DNA from: Nocardia altamirensis NBRC 108246
GTDB taxonomy: Bacteria > Actinomycetota > Actinomycetes > Mycobacteriales > Mycobacteriaceae
Length of the DNA stretch: 64,000 nt
Assembly: GCF_001612685.1 (NCBI RefSeq)
Contig: NZ_BDAY01000029.1
Span: 62,001-126,000 of the forward strand
Direction of reading: 5' to 3'
Position numbers and translations under genes: made by a program. The notes under the pieces are model-generated. The model saw only the letters and a program-made list of their open reading frames with translations, was not told the origin of the DNA and searched no databases. Within the stretch, counting starts at the first letter, position 1, and the number at the start of each line of letters is the position of its first letter. This document shows positions 32,110 to 40,862 of this stretch, one piece after another.

Positions 32110-32952
32110 TCAGGTTGGCGTGTGGAGGGTTTCGAGAAGGTCGGCGGCGAGGATCGAGACTGCGGCCGAAACTTGTGCGGGTTCGCCGACGCCTTCCTCG
32201 GCCCGCCCGGCCATCGTGGCACCGAGTGCGGTGGGGCCGGAGGCGAACAATTCCTCGAGGTAGCTCAGCGCGTCATCGGTGGCTTGGTGACTGATGTCCT
32301 CGGCGAGCAGCGCGGTGAAGGTCGTTCGCAAGGTGTCGGTGTCGATGGCGGCGAGGATCCGGTAGACGTCGTGGGCGTCTTTGTCGTTGAGCCGGTGCGG
32401 GGAATCGACGCGTTCGGCGATCTTGTGGCATTTCGCGACGAGCAGGGCAGCGGGTCCGGCAACAAGGGCGGTGATCCGGCGCTGATCGTCGGGGTCGAGG
32501 GCGGTCACGATGATCTCGCTGTGATCGATCAGGGTCGCTTCGAGTCCTCGGGCCCGGCGGGTGGCTTTGTTGTCGTGGGGTGGGATGCGGGCGCCGCGGG
32601 TGTGCTTGGTGCCGGGCCCGGCGAGTTGCTCGGGCACCATGAGGTCGACTGGGATCCCGGCCGCGTTGACCCAGGAGCCAGGCTGTCCCGTGCAGGAGGG
32701 AAAGAACTCGGCCTTGCGCATGACCGCCTCGATTGTGGGATCGGTGCCGAAGCTGCGGGGATCGAGCACGATATCACTGTCCTTGGTGGACTCGGCGAGC
32801 GCGACGCTGATGCCGCCGGTGCGCAGGTAGACCGCTTGAGCGCCGATGACGATGACGGCGTGGCGGTGTTCGGCGAGCGCGTCGAGAGCGTCGAGCAGGA
32901 CCGTGCGTGCGCGGATGAGCAGGTCGAACGGGTCAACGCCAGGATTGTTCAT
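32110..32952 (-). CDS. AbiEii-like nucleotidyltransferase (toxin candidate)
   Basis: A 280-residue nucleotidyltransferase-fold protein. The GG/S and D-x-D site is visible in VIGAQAVYLRTGG and TKDSDIVLDP. A helical half follows with AKCHKIAERVD and DKDAHDVYRIL, the Lys-x-x-Asp-x-x-Asp pattern found in AbiEii/MenT-type toxins. Such toxins transfer nucleotides to RNA and stop translation. It overlaps the upstream partner gene by 20 bases, as toxin-antitoxin pairs often do. The role as a toxin is inferred from this arrangement. Confidence 0.78.
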   Translation of the reverse strand: MNNPGVDPFDLLIRARTVLLDALDALAEHRHAVIVIGAQAVYLRTGGISVALAESTKDSDIVLDPRSFGTDPTIEAVMRKAEFFPSCTGQPGSWVNAAGIPVDLMVPEQLAGPGTKHTRGARIPPHDNKATRRARGLEATLIDHSEIIVTALDPDDQRRITALVAGPAALLVAKCHKIAERVDSPHRLNDKDAHDVYRILAAIDTDTLRTTFTALLAEDISHQATDDALSYLEELFASGPTALGATMAGRAEEGVGEPAQVSAAVSILAADLLETLHTPT

Positions 32953-34018
32953 CGCGTCCCATCCAGTTGAGGAGTTCTTCTGCCTCCGAGGGAGCTCGTC
33001 CTGGCCCGGTCATGAGATCCACGGCGACCTGGGTGGGCGCGGCGATCCGCAATCCGTCGAGCGCCTCGGTGGTTCGTGCGAGGAGGACAGGATAGGCAGG
33101 TTGGGCGATCAGAACGTTGGCACCGGTGTCGGTGTCGCGCAGATTCCACGCGGCGGCGGCGCCGGCCGGGTCGGGGGTGTAGATCATCGCCGAGCGTGCG
33201 GGTGCGTAGGAGGCCCATGCGGCGGCCGCGATGGAGCCGGTCACCGCGTAGTCGCTGAACCCGGCGGTGCGGATCTGGTCCAGTAGCGCGGGCAGGCCCC
33301 GCGGGGCGATCCAGCGGGTGATGGTGTTGGTGTGCAGGTATTGGTAGTCCTGGCTCCAACGGCGTAGCAGCGCGGTCCAGGCCACGATGTTGATGAGACC
33401 GTCCTCGCGGGTGGCCAGCCCCTCGCCCTCGAGGAACTCGATCACCCGGTAGACCGAGCCGGTCGAGGAGCGTGAAATGTCGACGAGCTCGCGGATTTTC
33501 CACGGCCCGGGAAAGTCCAGGAGTGCCCGCACGACTTTCGCCGCCGGTTCGCCTTTGAGTGTGCCGCGCGGGCGCCCGGGCCCGCGCCAGGGATCGGCAT
33601 CAGCACCGCGGTCGCGCAGGTACACGGCTGGCGACTCGGCCTGGATGAGCAGGTTGCCGGTCGCGTCGAGGTAGGAGAGCCCGGCGTCGGTGAGGCGTTC
33701 TCGGGTGGATCGCGACAGGTGCCGGGCGAAGACCACACCGATGCTTGCCGGGTATTCGGCCAGCACGGAGGCGAGTCGAGTGCGCAGCGGGCCGACATCG
33801 CCTGCGCGGAATACGTTCTTTGCTTCCACGACGAGGATGACCTCACGCCCGTCCGGGGCGCGAACGGTGAACAGCGCGTCGGCTCGACCGTCACTGCGCA
33901 GGAGTTCGGGACGCTCGGTGAGCGACCAGGACGAGGGCAGACGGTCGCGAATCGCTGTCGCGCCTGCGGCGAGTATCTGCGCCTCGGTCCGTGGTGGCGC
34001 TGTATCCAGATCGGTCAT
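32933..34018 (-). CDS. AbiEi-like partner with PD-(D/E)XK-like and winged-helix regions
   Basis: A 361-residue protein. Residues ~40-120 carry SDGRADALFTV and ILVVEAKNVF, the D and E-x-K of a restriction-endonuclease-like fold. Residues ~160-210 are a winged helix (VVRALLDFPGPWKIRELVDI, SSTGSVYRVIEFLEGEGL). The C-terminal part resembles the second domain of AbiEi antitoxins (GFSDYAVTGSIAAAAW). It would bind the promoter palindrome just upstream and neutralise the nucleotidyltransferase. The start is leaderless (TATTAT 7 bases upstream). The nuclease-like region is unusual for an antitoxin and may be inactive. Confidence 0.72.
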   Translation of the reverse strand: MTDLDTAPPRTEAQILAAGATAIRDRLPSSWSLTERPELLRSDGRADALFTVRAPDGREVILVVEAKNVFRAGDVGPLRTRLASVLAEYPASIGVVFARHLSRSTRERLTDAGLSYLDATGNLLIQAESPAVYLRDRGADADPWRGPGRPRGTLKGEPAAKVVRALLDFPGPWKIRELVDISRSSTGSVYRVIEFLEGEGLATREDGLINIVAWTALLRRWSQDYQYLHTNTITRWIAPRGLPALLDQIRTAGFSDYAVTGSIAAAAWASYAPARSAMIYTPDPAGAAAAWNLRDTDTGANVLIAQPAYPVLLARTTEALDGLRIAAPTQVAVDLMTGPGRAPSEAEELLNWMGRDEQSWR

Positions 34019-34072
34019 GTTCAGATAATATCATCGTTCCGTACGGTACGGAAATAGGTAATTAACTGAACA
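34019..34072 (-). promoter_or_regulatory. operator-promoter of the AbiE-like pair
   Basis: TTCCGTACGGTACGGAA (34038-34054) is a perfect odd palindrome that covers the -35 region and spacer; TATTAT (minus strand, 34026-34031) is the -10 box 7 bases before the ATG. The region is AT-rich compared with its surroundings. It fits autorepression by the winged-helix partner. Confidence 0.65.
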
Positions 34073-34359
34073 TGCGCGGTGGTGTCGGATCAAGCGCTGC
34101 GTGCTGCGGGCGATGGGTGGGCGTGATGTGGGGACGGCTTCGTCGTCGGGGTAGCGGGATGGTGCGGCTGTTTCAGCTGGGTGTCGCGATAGGGTGGGTG
34201 CGGCCGCTGCGCCGGCCGGAATCCGCGCCGAGTTGCCCACGCCGATCGGCATGGCGGACAAGGGTCTGTGACTGTGCGCAGCTGGTGGTGCTCTGATCTT
34301 GTCCATGCCGATCCATGGGGCAGGGCGCGTGGGGTTCTTGCCCGGAACAGGGTTTCGAC

Positions 34360-35214
34360 ATGACGAGGGACAAACAACGCAAGCGGGCGGCACGCGAGCA
34401 CGCGGAGGCACAGGGCATCCGGTACACCCGCGCGAGGCGGAAACTGGGCGCGGGATCCGACGCCCCTAGCGGAGACGATGCCGGTCGCGGCGCCGACTGC
34501 ACGGTGGTGCAGGTGCAGCAGATGGCCGAGGATGTAGCCCATCGTGTGATGGCACTGGGCTACATCCCGGAGCAGCCGGTCGCGCATCGCGCTGATCATC
34601 TCGGTCAATGCCTGAGCCGCGAGATATACGGCACCGCGGTCGAAATGGCTCACCGTTCGGCCGTATACGTGAGCTCATACGCGCGCTCGGGCGTCGTTGA
34701 TGAGATGTCGGTGCACCATGCCCGCCAAGTCGTCGGACTGCTCCTGCGTGCGCAGGCGGCGACACGAGAAGCGTTGGCGCAGATGACTTCTGAGGCAACA
34801 CAGTGTGCGGTGCGGCTGCTGGAAGTGACTCAATCGGCGATGGTGAAATCGTGCCAGCTGGCCCAGGACACACGGATGCCGCGCAACGAATGGTTCTGCG
34901 ACATCACGGGTTTGGCCCAGGCGTGCTCGGCCGGCGCCCGCGATCTGCGGCTGGCGGTGCGAGACAGTGAATGCGGGTGCGTGGTGGAGATGCCGCCGGG
35001 ATGTGTCGGTCATGTCGCTGAGGAGTTCGTGACCTGGACCGGCATCCCCGGCATCAAGATCGAGGTGCTCGGCGAGGACCAGGCCGCGATCGAACTCGTT
35101 CGGCGACGGGCCGACGGACTGCGTGAGACCGAGCATTGGCTGCTCGGCCCTCGATGGTGGGAAAGAGAACGGGCACTGGCACCCCAATCGCCCTTCACTG
35201 CTGCGTTCACGTAG
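34360..35214 (+). CDS. unidentified protein, shorter paralogue of the gene at 42917-44680
   Basis: A 284-residue protein. The N-terminus MTRDKQRKRAAREHAEAQGI with YTRARRKL is a basic segment shared with the 587-residue protein at 42917-44680 (MTKNNRARIVRTYAHENGI, YSRARREL). Further similarity: CQLAQ versus CMLAQ, LRLAVRDS versus VRLAVYDT, GHVAEEF versus RHAAEEY. The first ~25 residues look like a nucleic-acid-binding or packing motif. The rest is helical, with no membrane segment. The start at 34360 is chosen because the shared segment begins there. A strong terminator follows the stop. Confidence 0.72.
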   Translation: MTRDKQRKRAAREHAEAQGIRYTRARRKLGAGSDAPSGDDAGRGADCTVVQVQQMAEDVAHRVMALGYIPEQPVAHRADHLGQCLSREIYGTAVEMAHRSAVYVSSYARSGVVDEMSVHHARQVVGLLLRAQAATREALAQMTSEATQCAVRLLEVTQSAMVKSCQLAQDTRMPRNEWFCDITGLAQACSAGARDLRLAVRDSECGCVVEMPPGCVGHVAEEFVTWTGIPGIKIEVLGEDQAAIELVRRRADGLRETEHWLLGPRWWERERALAPQSPFTAAFT

Positions 35215-35222
35215 CCCCGACC

Positions 35223-35268
35223 CGCCCGGTTCCGGGCTTGCACACGTGAGCCGGCCCGGAACCGGGCG
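35223..35268 (+). terminator. strong hairpin after the gene ending at 35214
   Basis: CGCCCGGTTCCGGGC pairs perfectly over 15 bp with GCCCGGAACCGGGCG, with a 16-base loop, 8 bases after the stop codon. Confidence 0.75.
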
Positions 35269-35416
35269 ACGAACGCCACTCCATGGATCCGTACCGAAGA
35301 ATGCCCACTGCGAAGTTCGGCGCCCGGTGGCTCAACTCCTGGCGTGGAAGTCTGAAAGACCCTGGAAGGAAATGTAATTCGCGTATTGCACGCGGGGCTC
35401 GGAAGTATTCGAAAGT

Positions 35417-35449
35417 GGGGCGGGCTGGTTGTCGACCCCAGCCCGCCCC
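35417..35449. terminator. 12-bp hairpin between convergent genes
   Basis: GGGGCGGGCTGG and CCAGCCCGCCCC form a perfect stem with a 9-base loop, 31 bases beyond the stop of the minus-strand gene at 35481. It suits termination of that transcript and of any read-through from the plus strand. Confidence 0.7.
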
Positions 35450-35480
35450 GGCCGGGTCCGACCGCGCGGCGAGGCTGGGT

Positions 35481-36923
35481 TCAGTCGGTTTGCGGTGGGA
35501 GGGCGCGTTCGAGGAACTGGTCGTAGGCCTGGTCGGGCAGGGCGCCGTCGGTGGCGAGGGCGAGTTGCAGGGCTCGGATGCTGCTGGCGCGGGGGAGTTC
35601 GAGGTCGCGTTGGGCGTCGCCGATGATCTCGTTGAGGATGCGCGCGCCGGTTTCGGGGTCGTGGCGGACGAGCCAGTCGAGCATCGTCGCGATCTGCTGA
35701 TTCACGGTGAAGAGCGGCCTTTTCGGTGGCTGGCCGTTGTTGAGCTCGGTCTCCAATTTGAGGCTGTCGGCGAGATCGGCCAGCACCGCGGCGCGGATGG
35801 TGGCGGCCAGCGGCTCCAGGGGAATGGTGCGCTCGAGGTCGACGGCCACGGTCCAGGCCAGACTGCGCGCGATCTGCTGTACCGCTTGCTCATCGACCGG
35901 CGCGTCGGAGGCCGGCGCCCGGCCGGACAGCCGCTGCCACAGGGGGCGGTGCGGTGGTTGCGCGAACCGGTGGCGGTGTCGGTGGAGCAGGTCCTGGGTG
36001 AACATCTCGGTGTGGCGGTCCCAGATCTCTTTGAGCCCGATGACGACGTCAGGGTTTTCGGGGGTGGGGCCGGACATAGCGGATCGTAGGCCTTCTCCGG
36101 AACGATGTCGTGTTTCGAGCCAGTCCGCGGCGACGGGTTTCGACCATGCGGGCCGGCCGCCGGTCGTGGTTTGCGGGTCGGGGAACTCGATGCCACGGGC
36201 GAGGAAGGAGCGGGCGATTTCGGGGTCGATCTCGCCTATCTCGGCCAGGGCGTCGAGGTCGACGAGCTGATCTGCGCTCAGTTCGGGCGCGCTCAGGTCG
36301 ACGACGCAGTCGGTCAGCGGTCGCGAGCGTGCGGTGCGGTGGAATGCCCACAACGCCAGGTGATCGATCCAGTTCTGCGGGGTGTGGCCGGGGGTGATGT
36401 CATCGATGCCGAGTATCGCGGCCCGGTCGGGATCGGTGTCGGTGCCGTCGAGCAGATCGGCGGCAGTGACGGTGGCCGCGTCCTGCGCAGGGCGGTGGAC
36501 GTAGCGCCCGGCGGCGCTGTCGTAGACCTGACGGGGCCGATACCACTGGTGCCCGTCCCACCAGTAACCGCCCGCGCGGAACAGCAGCGGGCCGTCGGCG
36601 GCGTCTATCCACGCGGTATGCAGGGTCGAGGCGTCCTTGTCATGCATCAGCACGACGGTGCGGCCGTGGTCGGGGTGATGGCGTACGCACCAGGCGAATT
36701 CACCATTGCTCTGGTCGGTGGTGTAGGCAGCCCACTCGCCTTTGCCGGCCGAGGTATAGCCAGGGGCGTCGCTGCGGCCCCAGCTGCGGGTGCCGGAGTG
36801 CCGCCCGACGGCTTCGATCCATCGGGCGTGCTGGGGAAGGTGGGCATCGTCGACGAACGGCAAGCCCGGAACCGGGTGATCGGTGGACAGGCCGTTGGCC
36901 ACAGGGAGTTTGTGCCGAATCAC
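35481..36923 (-). CDS. unidentified 480-residue protein
   Basis: A long soluble protein. The first ~150 residues are rich in Trp, Tyr and His (GEWAAYTTDQSNGEFAWCV, GGYWWDGHQWYRPRQVYD), which suggests a folded binding domain; the middle and C-terminal parts are helical and acidic. No catalytic motif or membrane helix seen. The GTG start has AAGGGCGG upstream. It is alone between a terminator and an empty spacer. I have seen this composition in plasmid and prophage accessory genes of related actinomycetes, but cannot name a family. Confidence 0.7.
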   Translation of the reverse strand: MIRHKLPVANGLSTDHPVPGLPFVDDAHLPQHARWIEAVGRHSGTRSWGRSDAPGYTSAGKGEWAAYTTDQSNGEFAWCVRHHPDHGRTVVLMHDKDASTLHTAWIDAADGPLLFRAGGYWWDGHQWYRPRQVYDSAAGRYVHRPAQDAATVTAADLLDGTDTDPDRAAILGIDDITPGHTPQNWIDHLALWAFHRTARSRPLTDCVVDLSAPELSADQLVDLDALAEIGEIDPEIARSFLARGIEFPDPQTTTGGRPAWSKPVAADWLETRHRSGEGLRSAMSGPTPENPDVVIGLKEIWDRHTEMFTQDLLHRHRHRFAQPPHRPLWQRLSGRAPASDAPVDEQAVQQIARSLAWTVAVDLERTIPLEPLAATIRAAVLADLADSLKLETELNNGQPPKRPLFTVNQQIATMLDWLVRHDPETGARILNEIIGDAQRDLELPRASSIRALQLALATDGALPDQAYDQFLERALPPQTD

Positions 36924-37161
36924 TCGTTCCGCCCTTTCGGATGAGGTTGTTGCGCCTGCGAGAAACCGGGAGGCACGACCGCTTCTGCGAGAAGTAGAGG
37001 CGATTCCCAGGCTTGACGCCCTAGATCGGCTGCGGATGCCTCATGTACTCCCTCGCCAGGACTCAGCGCACACTCCGTGCCCAGCACAGTAGATGAGGGC
37101 ACCGACACGATGGGGCGATCATGCTGTGCCACAACACTGTCGCGAGCTGAACCGGCTCTGC

Positions 37162-37458
37162 TCACGACGGTGTGTTCCTGGCCGATCTCTGGGTGGTGTG
37201 GCGGTGAGCAGGCTTGCTGATGGTGAGTTCGGTGGGGGAGAACGCAAGAGTGTCTTTCGATCCGGCGGGCCGAACCCGAACGTGGTCCGGTTCCGAAGAA
37301 TCGGCCAGGGCGACGACCTTGCCCGATTGTCCCTCGGTGATCCCCACCGCGGCGGCGGTGAACCACACAGTGGGCGAACGGCCCTGGGCGATGGCAGCAG
37401 CGATCCGCTGTATTTCTGTGTCGGACAACGACTTCTGGTCGATTCGGCGAGACGGCAT
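37162..37458 (-). CDS. unidentified 98-residue basic protein
   Basis: Begins MPSRRIDQKSLSDTEIQRIA and contains VWFTAAAVGITEGQSGKVVA and HVRVRPAGSKDTLAFSPTEL, which look like a small beta-barrel domain (SH3- or KOW-like) that could bind nucleic acid. The ATG at 37458 has GGAG 6 bases upstream; an open frame extends further to 37635. Function unknown. The 240 bp on its 3' side and 313 bp on its 5' side hold no other supported gene. Confidence 0.6.
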   Translation of the reverse strand: MPSRRIDQKSLSDTEIQRIAAAIAQGRSPTVWFTAAAVGITEGQSGKVVALADSSEPDHVRVRPAGSKDTLAFSPTELTISKPAHRHTTQRSARNTPS

Positions 37459-37771
37459 GACGGACTCCGGCGAAGGGAACGGATAATGCGCTCTCCAGCA
37501 TGCAGGAGGGCACCGACACCGCGCGCACCGGCGAGATCCAGCGAGGGTGAACTGTGACGGCAGGTTGTAGGTGTCACCAGCCGCGGACGTCAGCCGTTGC
37601 ATTCGGTGAGCGTTGCAGGCAGCAGTTGTCACCAAAAGCAGATTGCTCTTGTCGCCGACGCGGGACGAAGCACGCCGTCACCTCACCTCGAACATTCGGA
37701 AGCGCAATGGACACGACGCCCTACGGGTTGTGAAGGGAGAGCTGCGGTTACAGGCCACCCGAATCACCGAT
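37459..37771. other. 313-bp spacer, nothing recognised
   Basis: Open frames on both strands lack coding bias and motifs. It carries the 5' region of the small gene at 37162-37458 and the 3' flank of the gene at 37772. Confidence 0.4.
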
Positions 37772-38650
37772 TCATGGCCGCGGTCGATAGGTGTCGAACC
37801 AGCTCGTGAGAATCTCATCGCTCGCGCAGCCGAGGTAGTCGCAAGCAGCCTGTGCGGCGAGATATACGAGCGAACTCGCCCCAGTGACGAGTGATTCCAA
37901 GTCGTCAACATCGGCGCGATATCTCACGACAACGTGGCTCCCGAGGTTCGTGGTTACGGATTGCGCCGACAGCGCCATCAGGTTGGGGTGCGAAAACAAG
38001 CTGAATGTGTCGTACAGGCCGGCAATGTTGTCCACGCCATGTGTAGACAACGCCCGGACCTGCTGTCCCAGCCCCGGATAGGTCTCGCCCTCGATCACCC
38101 AGGGAGGCGTTGTCGCTGGATCGCTCCAGGTGAGTTCTGCGTCGGGGAAACGCTGTAGGACCTGCTGACGAACGTTGTCACGGACCTCCTTGAACTCTCT
38201 TACCTTGGCATTCGGCAACTTCCGCGCTTTCGCCAGCCAGCAGGAGCGTTGCGCTGCCGCCAGTCGAGCCATCCATAGTCGCGCCATTCGGGCCTCCGGC
38301 GCGATATCGGGTTCGAGAAGCCACCCTGCGTATGCGACGTGCTCGGCGATCGCACGAGCAATTGGCCACGGCGCCAACGCCACAGTGCGGGTGTCCACCA
38401 GTGCCTTCAGGGCAAGCATGTGGTGTGCTGCGGCGTCGATCATTTGGACAGCGGCGATGCCGGTACAGGTACCTTCGGGCTTCGTCAGGTCCGGGGAGCG
38501 TGTCGCGAGCTCGGCATCATCGTGTGCGGCGCGAGATCCGGGCCGGGCCCCCTGGGCGAACTGCACGTTCGTCAGTGTCCACGCGGTGTGAAGCTCGTGG
38601 AGTTCGCTACTCCACCGCTCGAGCCGGTGCGCGTGGTCACTATCGGCCAT
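37772..38650 (-). CDS. unidentified 292-residue helical protein
   Basis: A helical, soluble protein (MIDAAAHHMLALKALVD, PWPIARAIAEHVAYAGWLLE, ARLWMARLAAAQRSCWLAKA). The composition resembles DUF5677-like proteins, which are found next to defence genes, but the match is not certain. A conserved-looking block FSLFSHPNLMALS sits near residue 215. No signal peptide. It lies directly downstream (in its own direction) of an insertion sequence whose left end is 166 bp from its start, so its promoter may be the short spacer or may come from the element. Confidence 0.65.
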   Translation of the reverse strand: MADSDHAHRLERWSSELHELHTAWTLTNVQFAQGARPGSRAAHDDAELATRSPDLTKPEGTCTGIAAVQMIDAAAHHMLALKALVDTRTVALAPWPIARAIAEHVAYAGWLLEPDIAPEARMARLWMARLAAAQRSCWLAKARKLPNAKVREFKEVRDNVRQQVLQRFPDAELTWSDPATTPPWVIEGETYPGLGQQVRALSTHGVDNIAGLYDTFSLFSHPNLMALSAQSVTTNLGSHVVVRYRADVDDLESLVTGASSLVYLAAQAACDYLGCASDEILTSWFDTYRPRP

Positions 38651-38816
38651 CGGAACAGGCTAGTCGACGCAAGCGAACCGACCCATCCTAGGTGACAGAT
38701 ACAAGCTGCATGTGACACGACCGACCTGTCGTCACGTGAACAGTGTCGTTGTGTCGCAGACTGGTTCGCGCTGGCCTGGTGCACTGAGCGAATGGGCATA
38801 CGACTGGCCGGGGCCC

Positions 38817-40183
38817 GTTGCCTCATGTCAATAGGTCCGCCAAGTTTGTATCGTTGCCTCATCCAGAAAGGTCCGCTTGCGCGGGGGCGGTGACTGCGGG
38901 TTTGCGGCTGGGTTGTCCCTTGGCGGTGGCGAGAGCGAGCAGTTCGTTGCAGAGTGCCTGGATGCGCCGCTGCACGGCGGCCGGGTTGAACGAGGCGTGT
39001 GTCTTGCTCAGCCGGCGTTTGGGCATCGCCTTCACATCCGGGTGGGTCATCACCCGGGCGTACGGGGTGGTCGCGGTGTCGTAACGCTTGGTGACCTTCG
39101 CGCCGTCGCGGACCTTGGAGATGAGTTTCTGTTGCGGATAGAAGTGGTTGGCGATCAGCCCCTGTTGCTCCCAAATCCGATTCAGCAGAACAACTTCGGC
39201 GTCAGTGTCGTAGCGCAGATATCCCACCAGCTGCCGCACATGGGTCCAGTTCTTCTGCTCCACGTGCGCGCCGTCGTTCTTGTTGCCCGACCGCGACCGG
39301 GTGAACTTCAACTCCTTGTCCTGGCAGTACCGCAACAAGTGGGCGTTGATGAATTCGCTGCCGTTGTCGCTATCGATCCCGAGGATCGGGAACGGAAGAT
39401 GTTCCACCACATCGGTTATCGCGGCGAACACGTGCTTCTGAGCCTTGTTGCGCACCGCCCGGTTCTCGGTCCACCCGGTGGCGATGTCGGTGACGGTCAA
39501 CGTGAAGCAGAACTCCCCGCGCGGGTTGCCGCCCTCGTGGCCGACCAGGTCGATCTCCACGAACCCCGGCGTGTTCTCGTCATGATCGGCCCACGTACGC
39601 ATGGGAATTCGCGATTTCAGCAACGACCCCGGCTTGGTATGGGAGCGGCCCTTGACCTGCAGCCGCGTTTTGGCTTTCGCCAGGCGCCGGTCGATCGTGG
39701 CCGCCGACATCGACATCAGCGCCGCGGCGGTGTCGTCGTCGATGTCCAGCTCGCCGTGACCACGTAGCAGCGGCACCAACTCCGCGAGCACCGGCGCCAA
39801 CCGCTTGCCCGCCGGCGCGTTCAACACCGCCCAGCACTTCTCCAGCGCAGCAATGACTTCCGGGCCGTAGGTCGGTGCACGCGGCACGCGCGCCTTGACG
39901 ATCCTCGGCGTCAACGCCGCCCGCAACACCCGCCGCGCATAATCGCGGTGGTAGCCGGTCACCTGGCACACCGAATCCACAATCGCCGCCTTCTGCGCCT
40001 TCGTGCCGTTGCGATACCGCACAGCCTGCGAGCGGGTGATCGCCTTGCGACTCGCCATCGACAGCTCCATCACCCCGGTGAACCGCAAACAACCAGCTCA
40101 CAGACGGAGGCGCGCCGAAACGATCCGGACCTTCTCAGATGAGGCAACGAACCGATCTACGCGGACCTTTTTGATGAGTCAAC
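38817..40183 (-). mobile_element. insertion sequence with paired end repeats, about 1.37 kb
   Basis: Each end carries two copies of the unit GTTGCCTCAT plus, after a few bases, AGGTCCGC. Left copies begin at 38817 and 38853; right copies are the complements at 40139-40148/40125-40132 and 40174-40183/40161-40168. So the ends are inverted repeats built from 35-36-bp direct repeats. One transposase gene fills the inside. The exact outer borders and any target duplication are uncertain. Confidence 0.8.
38859..40070 (-). CDS. DDE transposase with integrase core
   Basis: A ~403-residue transposase. The N-terminal part (MASRKAITRSQAVRYR, then GYHRDYARRVLRAAL) is a helix-turn-helix-like region. The rve core has the first Asp in FVEIDLVGHEGG, the second in ILGIDSDNGSEFIN and a Glu in AHVEQKNWTHVRQL. 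ISNCY- or IS481-related elements have this layout; I do not assign a family. ATG at 40070 is used; TTG at 40088 and ATG at 40058 are alternatives. The gene is intact, with its stop inside the inner left repeat. Confidence 0.88.
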   Translation of the reverse strand: MELSMASRKAITRSQAVRYRNGTKAQKAAIVDSVCQVTGYHRDYARRVLRAALTPRIVKARVPRAPTYGPEVIAALEKCWAVLNAPAGKRLAPVLAELVPLLRGHGELDIDDDTAAALMSMSAATIDRRLAKAKTRLQVKGRSHTKPGSLLKSRIPMRTWADHDENTPGFVEIDLVGHEGGNPRGEFCFTLTVTDIATGWTENRAVRNKAQKHVFAAITDVVEHLPFPILGIDSDNGSEFINAHLLRYCQDKELKFTRSRSGNKNDGAHVEQKNWTHVRQLVGYLRYDTDAEVVLLNRIWEQQGLIANHFYPQQKLISKVRDGAKVTKRYDTATTPYARVMTHPDVKAMPKRRLSKTHASFNPAAVQRRIQALCNELLALATAKGQPSRKPAVTAPAQADLSG

Positions 40184-40191
40184 GCGCGGGG

Positions 40192-40248
40192 TTGACTCTA
40201 TCGTTTCCCGATACCTATCATTTTCCGATATGTATCGTGAAACGATAG
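40192..40248 (+). promoter_or_regulatory. promoter and nested inverted repeat of the membrane-protein/XRE operon
   Basis: TTGACT (40192-40197), 18-bp spacer, TATCAT (40216-40221), ATG at 40230. CTATCGTTTC (40198-40207) plus CGATA (40209-40213) are mirrored by TATCG (40233-40237) plus GAAACGATAG (40239-40248). The left arm lies in the promoter spacer and the right arm spans the first codons, so a bound dimer or loop would block both start and early elongation. The XRE protein encoded in this operon is the obvious candidate. Confidence 0.65.
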
Positions 40249-40862
40249 GGGACGTGGTGGCCGACCGCGATCGTGACGAACCAGAACTGCGGCGGTTGAG
40301 CCTGCCTTTGTGGCCGGGAGCCGATCGCCGCGGTTGGGATCGTCTCGGTTGGCTGGCAGGGGTGGCGGCAATGTTCGCCGTGTTGGCGCTGCCGGTCTGG
40401 TACACGCTGGAAAGCATTGTGTGGCCGTCGGTGTGGGTGCGCTCGGATATCTGGGTGGACGGGCGGCGGGTGGAGAAAATGCAGGTCAGTTTGCAGGGGG
40501 CGGAGTGGCTTCAGCGGGTGGAAGTGGCTGCGCCGGGGGTAATCCTGTTGCTGTTCGCGGCGGTTCCGGGCTATCTGCTGATCCGGATACTCCTGTTCGG
40601 AGAGCTGTCCGGTGAGGCCTTTTCCGAGGAGGTCATCGCTGTGATCGCGAGCGCGCGGCGCTGGATCCTTATCGCGGCCATGGTCTTCGCGGTGTCGTGG
40701 ATTGTGTGCGCGTGGCTGCTGGGCAGGGACATGGATGCTCGGGTTTCGCTGCCGTCGGATGTGTTGCTGATCGTGTTCATGGTGGCTGTGGCCGCTGAGA
40801 TCTATTCGGTTCTCGCGCCGATCGGGCGCCGAATGCGCGATGAGCTAGACGAGGTGGTGTGA
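40230..40862 (+). CDS. four-helix membrane protein, DUF2975-like
   Basis: A 210-residue protein with about four membrane helices (LAGVAAMFAVLALPVWY, PGVILLLFAAVPGYLLIRIL, WILIAAMVFAVSWIVCAWLL, VLLIVFMVAVAAEIYSVLAP). The order membrane protein then small XRE regulator is typical of DUF2975/YozG-type pairs. Its role is unknown; such pairs may sense membrane or envelope conditions. The start is leaderless and lies within an inverted repeat. Its stop overlaps the XRE gene (GTGA). Confidence 0.78.
   Translation: MYRETIGDVVADRDRDEPELRRLSLPLWPGADRRGWDRLGWLAGVAAMFAVLALPVWYTLESIVWPSVWVRSDIWVDGRRVEKMQVSLQGAEWLQRVEVAAPGVILLLFAAVPGYLLIRILLFGELSGEAFSEEVIAVIASARRWILIAAMVFAVSWIVCAWLLGRDMDARVSLPSDVLLIVFMVAVAAEIYSVLAPIGRRMRDELDEVV

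Noticed and set aside
37093..37577. Overlapping open frames on both strands
   Set aside because: They are mirror frames of the small gene at 37162-37458, which alone has a ribosome site and protein-like composition.
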